DNA of 64,000 nt from Nocardiopsis potens DSM 45234 (GTDB lineage: Bacteria; Actinomycetota; Actinomycetes; Streptosporangiales; Streptosporangiaceae): assembly GCF_000341105.1 (NCBI RefSeq), contig NZ_ANBB01000024.1, forward strand, positions 39,367 to 103,366, in the 5' to 3' direction. The position numbers were made by a program, and so were the translations under genes. Every line of letters begins with the position of its first letter. Position 1 is the stretch's first letter. A model generated the notes under the pieces. That model searched no databases and was not told the DNA's origin. It was given only the letters and a program-made list of their open reading frames with translations. Of this stretch, positions 58,227 through 64,000 are shown in pieces.

Positions 58227-59348
58227 TCAGGGCGCGGAGAGCGCGTCCAGGCGCTCGACCGCGGCGGCCACCGCGTCGTCGGTGGCGGTGAAGGCGACCC
58301 GGACGTGCCGGGAGCCGCGCGGGCCGTAGAAGTCGCCGGGGGCGGCCAGGATGCCGTGCTCGGCGAGGAGGCCGACCGCGCTCCACGCGTCGTGGTCGGG
58401 GTGCGAGGCCCACAGGTACAGGCCGGCCTCGGAGTGGTCGACGGCCCACCCGGCCCGCTCCAGGGCGGCGCGCAGCGGGCCGCGGCGGGCCGCGTAGCGG
58501 GCCTTCTGCTCCTCGGCGTGCGCGTCGTCGTCGAGCGCGGCGGCCATCGCGGCCTGGACCGGGGCCGGCACGATCATCCCGGCGTGCTTGCGCACCGCGA
58601 GCAGCTCGCCGACCAGCTCGGGGTCGCCGGCCACGAAGGCCGCCCGGTAGCCGGCCAGGTTCGAGCGCTTGGACAGCGAGTGCACCGCGAGCAGGCCCTC
58701 GTGCGAGCCGCCGGAGACCTCCGGGTCCAGGATCGAGACCGGGGGCTCGCCCTCCCAGCCCAGGTCCAGGTAGCACTCGTCGGAGGCGACGACCGTGCCG
58801 CGCTCGCGCGCCCACTCCACGACCTTGCGCAGGTGGTCGCGGCCGAGCACCCGGCCGGTCGGGTTGGCCGGGGAGTTGACCCAGATCAGCCCGGGCCGCG
58901 CGGGGCCGATCGCGGTCAGCGAGTCGGCGGCCAGCGGCGCGGCGCCGGCCAGCCGGGCGCCCGCGTCGTAGGTGGGGTAGGCCAGCTCGGGGTGGACGAC
59001 GGTGTCGCCCTCGCCCAGCCCGAGGAGGGTGGGCAGCCAGGCCACCAGCTCCTTGGAGCCGATGGTGGGCAGCACGTGAGCGGGATCGATCCGCACGCCG
59101 TGCCGGCGCTCCAGCCACCCCGCGACGGAGGCGCGCAGCGCCGGGGTGCCGTGGGTGAGCGGGTAGCCGGGGGCGTCGGCGGCCTCGGCCAGCGCCTCGC
59201 GGATGCTCTTCGCGACCGGGTCGACCGGTGTGCCGACGGACAGGTCGGCGATGCCCTCCGGATGCGCCGCCGCGGTCCGCTTGTACTCGGCCAGGCGGTC
59301 CCACGGAAAGACCGGAAGCCGGTCCGCCAAGCGCCGTCGTTCACCCAT
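58227..59348 (-). CDS. dapC: N-succinyldiaminopimelate aminotransferase
   Basis: This 373-residue PLP fold-I aminotransferase matches DapC (Rv1178). It has IADLSVGTPVDPVAKSIREA, PTIGSKELVAWLPTLLGLG, NSPANPTGRVL (Asn for PLP), SDECYLDLGW (Asp) and AVHSLSKRSNLAGYR (Schiff-base Lys). It converts N-succinyl-2-amino-6-oxopimelate to N-succinyl-diaminopimelate, linking dapD to dapE in the same window. ATG at 59348. It is 156 bp downstream of fdxC in the same direction. Confidence 0.93.
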   Translation of the reverse strand: MGERRRLADRLPVFPWDRLAEYKRTAAAHPEGIADLSVGTPVDPVAKSIREALAEAADAPGYPLTHGTPALRASVAGWLERRHGVRIDPAHVLPTIGSKELVAWLPTLLGLGEGDTVVHPELAYPTYDAGARLAGAAPLAADSLTAIGPARPGLIWVNSPANPTGRVLGRDHLRKVVEWARERGTVVASDECYLDLGWEGEPPVSILDPEVSGGSHEGLLAVHSLSKRSNLAGYRAAFVAGDPELVGELLAVRKHAGMIVPAPVQAAMAAALDDDAHAEEQKARYAARRGPLRAALERAGWAVDHSEAGLYLWASHPDHDAWSAVGLLAEHGILAAPGDFYGPRGSRHVRVAFTATDDAVAAAVERLDALSAP

Positions 59349-59504
59349 CGGTTCTCAACCCCACCGTTCCCGTCCGCCCCCTGCGGACGCTCTCAACCGC
59401 GCCGGCCCCGCCGGCCCGTACTCCCCTTCGCCTCCGGCGCGCACCGGTGGCCGCCCCGCGGCCCCTCCCGGGCGCGGGCGCGGCCGCCGGCGCGGCGCGC
59501 GCTC

Positions 59505-59828
59505 CTACCCCTCGGCCTGCGGGGGCAGCTTCGCGATCAGCGGGTGGTCGGTCTCGTACTTGCCGACCTTGGAGGCGCCGCCGGGCGAGCCGATCTCGTC
59601 GAAGAACTCGACGTTGGCCTTGTAGTACTCGGACCACTGCTCCGGCAGGTCGTCCTCGTAGTAGATCGCCTCCACAGGGCACACCGGCTCGCAGGCGCCG
59701 CAGTCGACGCACTCGTCCGGGTGGATGTAGAGCATGCGCTCGCCCTCGTAGATGCAGTCGACGGGGCACTCCTCGATGCAGGCCTTGTCGAGCACATCGA
59801 CGCACGGCTGCGCGATGACGTAGGTCAC
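59505..59828 (-). CDS. fdxC: 7Fe ferredoxin (FdxC/FdxA type)
   Basis: This 107-residue ferredoxin has CVDVLDKACIEECPVDC (first cluster site; Cys spacing of the [3Fe-4S] type) and CVDCGACEPVCPVEAIYY ([4Fe-4S] CxxCxxCxxxCP). The C-terminal tail (DLPEQWSEYYKANVEFFDEI) is typical of actinobacterial Rv1177. It carries electrons for cytosolic redox enzymes. GTG at 59828 has GAGGAG 7 nt upstream. The order fdxC-dapC is conserved. Confidence 0.95.
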   Translation of the reverse strand: MTYVIAQPCVDVLDKACIEECPVDCIYEGERMLYIHPDECVDCGACEPVCPVEAIYYEDDLPEQWSEYYKANVEFFDEIGSPGGASKVGKYETDHPLIAKLPPQAEG

Positions 59829-60001
59829 GTCGTTACTCCTCTTCGGTCTTCGCCACGTTGACCGCGTGCAACTGTGTTCGCTGTCGTAGCCTGGGCGACG
59901 CCGGGGACCCGGCACGCGGACTCGCCGGGCTTTCGTCAGACGATTCGCAGCTTCCAGTATTGCGCTCGCAGCGCTTTTCCACGCAATCGGGGGTGGACCG
60001 A

Positions 60002-60250
60002 GTGGCCCAAGCCGCCAAATTCTTCAACGAAGTGACCCCTGATGACCTGGGACGCCGTGCCACGCTGCGGCTACGGCTGCCCGACGGCCGCTTCCGGGAT
60101 ATCGTCGGTGTACTCGAATGGTGGCGCGGGGGCGTGATCGGGGTGCGCAGGCGCGACGGGGAGCTGGTCGAGGTCGCCGCGGCGGACGTGGTCGCCGGCC
60201 GGCTGGTGCCGCAGCACCCGCCGAAGCGCCGCGGGTCCGGCGGGGCCTGA
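60002..60250 (+). CDS. Stand-alone SH3-like domain related to Rv0428c-type GNAT proteins
   Basis: This 82-residue protein is essentially one beta-barrel domain: VTPDDLGRRATLRLRLPDGR, VGVLEWWRGGVIGVRRRDGE and VAAADVVAGRLVP. The same domain forms the N-terminus of GNAT acetyltransferases that lie beside fdxA/dapC in streptomycetes. The acetyltransferase part is absent, and the next ORF is unrelated. Function is unknown. GTG at 60002 follows GGGGGTGG; GTG at 59993 is possible. Confidence 0.65.
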   Translation: MAQAAKFFNEVTPDDLGRRATLRLRLPDGRFRDIVGVLEWWRGGVIGVRRRDGELVEVAAADVVAGRLVPQHPPKRRGSGGA

Positions 60251-60355
60251 GCGCTCCGCCGCCGGGCTCCGCCATCGAGAACTGCAGACGACCAGGCCGC
60301 CCGGCGGCGCGAAACGCCCGGCTCGGCCGGCACGGGGAGGTGTCGAACCCACGCC

Positions 60356-61684
60356 ATGCAGGAGACCGTCGCGTCCGCCCTCGCCCAGCTCGCCCGGCTG
60401 GACCCCCGGGCGGCCCGCCTGGCCGAGAACGCCCTGGCCTCCATCACCGGGGGCAGCAGCCTGCAGGACCTGACCCAGCGCGCCGTCCAGGAGTTCTGCT
60501 GGTACGTGCTGCCGGTCCGGTTCGGCGGCGAGACCGGGGAGCGGATGCTCACCGCCCGCTCCCTGGGCCGCCTCTTCTCCCTGCTGGACCTGGACCGCTA
60601 CGCCGCGATCTGCTCGTCGGCCACCACCCGCGCGGTGCTGGACGCCCACTCCGGCGGGTACGACGGCGGCCTGGCCGCCTACCACCGGGCGATGCGCGCC
60701 TCCGGGGTGGAGCCCCCGGACCTGCCCGAGCTGACCTGGGGCGCCTCGCTGGGCAGCGCCGAGATCGAAGCGAACCGGGCGGTGTCGGCCGCGCTGGAGC
60801 TGGCGATCGCCGCGGGCGACGTGCGGCCGGGCACCCGCGGCTGGAGGCCGGAGCAGGAGCGCTTCACCCACGCGTTCCTGACCCAGCCCGACGCGCAGGG
60901 GCGCAGCCGCCTGGACCGGATCCGCGAGGAGCGCGCCCGCGGCTGGCTGGGCTCCCCCTCGCACCCGCACCGCCAGCGGCTCTGGCCGCTGCTCGGCCGG
61001 CTGATCGGCGGCGCCGAGGCGCCGCAGGACGCCGCGGAGGCCCTCGCCCCGGTGCGCCGCCTGCTCGACTTCGCCGACGAGGGCATCGGGCTCACCCAGA
61101 TCGGCTACATCTCCCCCAGCGTGGTGCGCGAGCTGTGCGCCGAGTTCGACTGGGACACCTCGCCCTCGCCGCCGCGCAGTGAGACCGACGCCATGCAGCT
61201 CATCGTGTTGAACAAGCTGCTGCGCGGGATGCGCGCGGTGCGCCGCTCCGGCCGCCGCCTGGTGCTCACCCGCCGCGGCCGGCACCTGCGCGCCGACGAC
61301 CGCGCGCTGTGGCGGGCGGTCGCCGAGAACCTGCTGGACGCCGACGGGTTCACCCAGGCCTCCGCGGAGACCCTGCTCGGGCTGCTCCTGCTGCGCACGC
61401 CGCGCGCCACCGGCAGCCACGCGCGCGCCGAGGCCGTCGGCATCGGCGCGGAGGCGCGGAAGGTGCTGGCCGACGCCGGCTGGGGGGACGGCGGCGGACC
61501 GCCCGAGGCGGGCCGGTTCCAGTCCGCGCTGCTCCACCTCACCTGGCTGATGGAGACGCTGGGCTTCGCCCGCAGCGGGGACCTGGTGGCCGAGGAGGGC
61601 TGCCCGGACCTCTCCCGCTCCGGCCAGGCCTTCGCGCTGACCGCGCTGCACCTCTCCGCGACCGCGCCGCCGGCCTCGCTCTGA
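60356..61684 (+). CDS. Conserved hypothetical protein with C-terminal winged-helix-like part
   Basis: This 442-residue protein starts METVASALAQLARLDPRAAR-like helices and TQRAVQEFCWYVLPVRF. The C-terminal half has GIGLTQIGYISPSVVRELCA, RSGRRLVLTRRGRHLRADDR and ALWRAVAENLL, a pattern I also associate with proteins carrying the pRiA4b ORF-3 tail. No catalytic motif is seen. ATG at 60356; GGGGAGG is rather far upstream (15 nt). It follows the SH3-like gene by about 100 bp in the same direction. Confidence 0.65.
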   Translation: MQETVASALAQLARLDPRAARLAENALASITGGSSLQDLTQRAVQEFCWYVLPVRFGGETGERMLTARSLGRLFSLLDLDRYAAICSSATTRAVLDAHSGGYDGGLAAYHRAMRASGVEPPDLPELTWGASLGSAEIEANRAVSAALELAIAAGDVRPGTRGWRPEQERFTHAFLTQPDAQGRSRLDRIREERARGWLGSPSHPHRQRLWPLLGRLIGGAEAPQDAAEALAPVRRLLDFADEGIGLTQIGYISPSVVRELCAEFDWDTSPSPPRSETDAMQLIVLNKLLRGMRAVRRSGRRLVLTRRGRHLRADDRALWRAVAENLLDADGFTQASAETLLGLLLLRTPRATGSHARAEAVGIGAEARKVLADAGWGDGGGPPEAGRFQSALLHLTWLMETLGFARSGDLVAEEGCPDLSRSGQAFALTALHLSATAPPASL

Positions 61685-61908
61685 CCCCTCCCCGCCGGGT
61701 CCCGGCGTCGGCCGGGACGGCGGCGGCGGTGAGACCGACGTCCTGCGGCGCCGCGGCGCGCCCCGGTGAGCGGGGGTCTCCGGATGGCCGTAGCCTTGTG
61801 GTCACCGGCCAGGGCGCGACCCCCGACGCCCTTCGACGCCGCGCAGGCGACACGTCCCGGCGCCGTCCGCCGCACATGACGCACGACCTTGAGACCCGTG
61901 GGAGAAGC

Positions 61909-63132
61909 ATGTCCACGCCCGATCCGGCCGGCACGGATCCCGAAGAGAGCACAGGCGGCACCGCGTCCGCCGTCGCCGCAGACGAGCCTGCCCCGGACAC
62001 CCCGGAGAGCGGGCCGGCCGATGCCCCGGAGGCGCCCTCCGGGACGTCCGGGGCCGGGCGGGACGCCTCCGCCGAACGCCCCGAGGGCGGCGCGGAGGAG
62101 ACCGGGGACCCCGAGCCCGCGAAGGACCGCGACGGCGACCTCGACGGCGACGGCGATGCCGACCGCGATCCGGCCGGCCCGGCGGAGGGGCCCGCGAACG
62201 GCGCCGTCGACGAGGAGGAGGCCGGGAAGGTCCCGGCCGCCGGCGGCGAGGGCGACGGCCGCTCCGGCGGGGCGGGGGCCTCCGGTTCCGCGCTGGACTT
62301 CGTGCCCAGCCCGGTCTTCCTGCTGGTGCTCGCCGTCACCGGCATCGCCGGCTGGTTCAGCTGGAACCGGACCGAGCTGGAGCTCGGCTGGAACGACGGC
62401 GGCAGCGTGTACGCGCCGTTCGTGTTCATCATCGGCGGCTGGATCGCCTCGGTGGCGGTGCACGAGTTCGCGCACGCCCTGGTCGCCTACCTCTCCGGCG
62501 ACCGGGGGCTGCGCGGCAGCGGCTACCTGCGGCTCAACCCGTTCGCCTACCGGGAGCGCAGAGTCACCGCCTCGGGCGAGCGCGGCGGCGGCGTCTTCAC
62601 CGGCCTGGTGCTGCCGCTGCTGTTCGTGCTCATCGGCGGCCTGGGCATCACCGGCCCGGCCTCCTACACCGACCGGGAGGCGGTCGGCGGCCGGGGGCGG
62701 CGGATGCTCGCCCCGCTCGCCGGGATCGTCGCCAGCCTGGTGCTGGCCGTGCTGCTCGCGGCCGCGGTGACGGTGCTGCTGCCGGCCGGCTCGGTGACCG
62801 ACAACTGGTTCATCGGCGGGCTGATGTTCCTGTGCTTCCTCAACCTGACCGCCGCCCTGGTCAACCTGCTGCCCATCCCCGGCCTGGACGGCTACGGGAT
62901 CCTGGTGCCGCTGCTGGAGGCGGCGACGGCGAGCCCGCGCCGGTTCGAGGGGATGGAGCGGGTCGCCCGCGGCTTCGGCCTGTTCGGCGTCATCGCGGTC
63001 TTCGGCGTGCTCTGGCTGCCCGAGGTCCAGATGGTCTACCTGAACGAGATCACCGGGCTGTTCCAGGCGATCGGCATGCCGCAGATGGACGTCCTCTACG
63101 GTGACGTGCTGATGCGCTTCTGGGCCTCCTGA
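61909..63132 (+). CDS. M50-family (site-2) intramembrane metalloprotease with acidic N-terminus
   Basis: This 407-residue protein has about 125 residues of Asp/Glu/Ala/Pro-rich sequence, then five or six membrane spans. The zinc site is HEFAH in ASVAVHEFAHALVAYLSGDR near 185, and the distal ligand motif is NLLPIPGLDGYG near 320. It resembles actinobacterial S2P-like M50 proteins without PDZ domains. S2Ps cleave regulatory membrane proteins; a link to the RseA in this window is only a suggestion. ATG at 61909 has GGGAGAAGC upstream. It is convergent with the next gene. Confidence 0.82.
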   Translation: MSTPDPAGTDPEESTGGTASAVAADEPAPDTPESGPADAPEAPSGTSGAGRDASAERPEGGAEETGDPEPAKDRDGDLDGDGDADRDPAGPAEGPANGAVDEEEAGKVPAAGGEGDGRSGGAGASGSALDFVPSPVFLLVLAVTGIAGWFSWNRTELELGWNDGGSVYAPFVFIIGGWIASVAVHEFAHALVAYLSGDRGLRGSGYLRLNPFAYRERRVTASGERGGGVFTGLVLPLLFVLIGGLGITGPASYTDREAVGGRGRRMLAPLAGIVASLVLAVLLAAAVTVLLPAGSVTDNWFIGGLMFLCFLNLTAALVNLLPIPGLDGYGILVPLLEAATASPRRFEGMERVARGFGLFGVIAVFGVLWLPEVQMVYLNEITGLFQAIGMPQMDVLYGDVLMRFWAS

Positions 63133-63148
63133 CCGGCCCCTGTGCACC

Positions 63149-63175
63149 GGCCCCCGCGGCTCCGCCGCGGGGGCC
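63149..63175. terminator. Bidirectional hairpin
   Basis: GGCCCCCGCGGC (63149-63160), TCC, GCCGCGGGGGCC (63164-63175): a perfect 12-bp stem between convergent stops at 63132 and 63206. Confidence 0.7.
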
Positions 63176-63205
63176 GCGCCGTGCCCGGGGCCGCCGTGCC
63201 CAGGG

Positions 63206-63649
63206 TCAGCGGGCGGCCGCGCGGGTAGTGGAGAGCAGCCCGAACATGACCGCGCCGACCCCGCCGAGCAGGTAGAGGTAGTTCACCCCGGCGGCGCTGA
63301 AGACGACGTCGCCGTTGGCGCCGACCCCCACCAGCACCATCTGGGCGAGGACCCAGCCGATGGTGCAGAGCAGCGGCCCCAGCGGCCCGCCGGTGGCCCG
63401 GTGGACGCCCCGCACCGCGGCGTAGAGCGCGGCCAGCACGACCGCCAGCGTGATCAGCGCGAGCGCCTGGCCGACCAGGCCGGTCATCCAGAGCCAGCCG
63501 AGCCAGCCGGCGTACACCCCGCCGACGACGCCGGTGCCCAGCGCCGCCAGGAAGAGCAGGGTGTAGGCGGCGATGCCGACGGCCAGCCGCGCGGGCCCGG
63601 CACCGGACGGGCCGGCCGAGGGACCGGTCGAGGTGGAGGAAGCAGACAC
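63206..63649 (-). CDS. DUF6113-like four-span membrane protein
   Basis: This 147-residue protein has a Ser/Gly/Pro N-terminus and four membrane helices (AAYTLLFLAALGTGVVGGVY, ALITLAVVLAALYAAV, LLCTIGWVLAQMVLVGVG and NYLYLLGGVGAVMFGLL). Such proteins are common in actinobacteria as DUF6113. No function is known. TAGGCT lies 6 nt before the GTG at 63649 and no SD is present, so the mRNA is probably leaderless. Confidence 0.7.
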   Translation of the reverse strand: MSASSTSTGPSAGPSGAGPARLAVGIAAYTLLFLAALGTGVVGGVYAGWLGWLWMTGLVGQALALITLAVVLAALYAAVRGVHRATGGPLGPLLCTIGWVLAQMVLVGVGANGDVVFSAAGVNYLYLLGGVGAVMFGLLSTTRAAAR

Positions 63650-63685
63650 AGGGGAAGCCTACCGACCCCGTGCCCCGAGCCATGC

Positions 63686-63717
63686 CGATGATCTCGACGC
63701 TGCGGCCTTGTCAGAGC
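63686..63717. repeat. Half of a palindromic element (left arm only)
   Basis: CGATGATCTCGACGCTGCGG and the following bases to TCAGAGC form one complete 32-nt arm of the palindrome family. It ends exactly at the centre of symmetry. The other arm is missing; GGGTGGTTTCC follows instead. Confidence 0.8.
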
Positions 63718-63771
63718 GGGTGGTTTCCAGTGTCCGCTGCAACACCGCGCACCAGAGGACAGGAGGAGCCC

Positions 63772-64000
63772 GACCGGCCGATCGGTCGGGCGCGGCGCCC
63801 CACGGAGCGAAGGTCAAGGCGGGCGGCGACGGCGCAAGTAGGGGCGCGGTCGGGCGCTCCAGCCGGGTGCGGCGTCTCGCGGGGTGCAGGTCCAAGCAGG
63901 CAGCGAAGGCAGCGGTGGGGACCGGCCGGTCGGTCCAGCGCGGCACCCCGCAGAGCGAAGGTCAAGACGAGCGGCGACGGCGAAAGTAGGAACGGGGCGG
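63772..64000. repeat. 74-bp tandem repeats at the right window edge
   Basis: Segments starting at 63772 and 63920 match at about 61 of their first 70 positions (shared GAGCGAAGGTCAA, GCGGCGACGGCG and AAGTAGG). A third, diverged copy starts near 63846, giving a 74-bp period. 74 is not a multiple of three and no reliable gene spans the array. It continues beyond the window. Confidence 0.8.

Noticed and set aside
1..64000. tRNA, rRNA, CRISPR, prophage or biosynthetic gene cluster
   Set aside because: No cloverleaf or rRNA-like sequence, no regularly spaced short repeats, and no integrase, transposase, PKS or NRPS genes were found. The siderophore pair has no synthesis genes beside it.

Overview
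The window is a 64 kb piece of a high-GC actinobacterial chromosome. G or C fills almost every third codon position, GTG starts are common, and typical actinobacterial families are present (WhiB7, mycoredoxin, AdnAB, DUF3117, plant/mycobacterial-type DapD, a LOG-family protein). Gene content and order suggest a Nocardiopsis-like or Streptomonospora-like organism, but the genus is an inference. No tRNA, rRNA, CRISPR array, prophage or intact insertion sequence was seen. Almost all of it is conserved chromosomal core; the siderophore pair at 55-57.5 kb and the repeats are the accessory parts.

Left part (0.4-32 kb) follows the M. tuberculosis Rv3197A-Rv3211 block: a whiB7 resistance-regulator unit with promoter, leader ORF and attenuator; tesB-uvrD2; mrx1; an ANTAR protein; nudC; an M20 peptidase; a PspC-containing histidine kinase with its response regulator; a secreted hydrolase; an acyltransferase; adnA-adnB (double-strand-break resection motor-nuclease) with a LexA-like box; a GNAT enzyme; an alkyltransferase-like protein; moeZ; a TetR regulator; an MscS-like membrane protein; a ferritin-like protein; and a DEAD-box RNA helicase. 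DNA repair, thiol/redox control and antibiotic stress dominate.

Middle part (32-45.5 kb): a hydrolase, a probably metal-free metallo-beta-lactamase-fold protein with a long acidic head, a PHP phosphoesterase, a CPBP-type membrane protease, an ECF41 sigma factor, mrp (Fe-S scaffold ATPase), a yeast-type cytosine deaminase, and the envelope-stress module sigE-rseA-rseB-like-htrA, divergent from an O-methyltransferase as in Rv1220c-Rv1223.

Right part (45.5-64 kb) follows Rv1177-Rv1211: leucyl aminopeptidase, DUF3117, enoyl-CoA hydratase, tagA, a truncated DHPS-like protein, a LOG-family hydrolase and dapE-dapD. An iron-box-controlled siderophore pair (binding lipoprotein and Fes-type esterase) is inserted before dapC and fdxC. 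An M50 site-2 protease and small membrane proteins complete it. Together dapD, dapC and dapE supply the succinylase branch of lysine/diaminopimelate synthesis.

Odd features worth attention: (1) a family of 62-66 bp palindromes around a TCAGAGCGCTCTGA core, placed 20-65 bp after stop codons, whose two arms co-vary perfectly; (2) a complete whiB7 leader with attenuator; (3) three genes whose best-placed start is CTG or ATC behind a strong Shine-Dalgarno; (4) many leaderless genes with a TANNNT box 6-8 nt before the start codon, including two possible leader ORFs whose stops overlap the next start; (5) pseudo-enzymes and domain remnants (MBL fold without ligands, DHPS C-terminus, SH3-like domain without its acetyltransferase); (6) 74-bp tandem repeats at the right edge next to half a palindrome.
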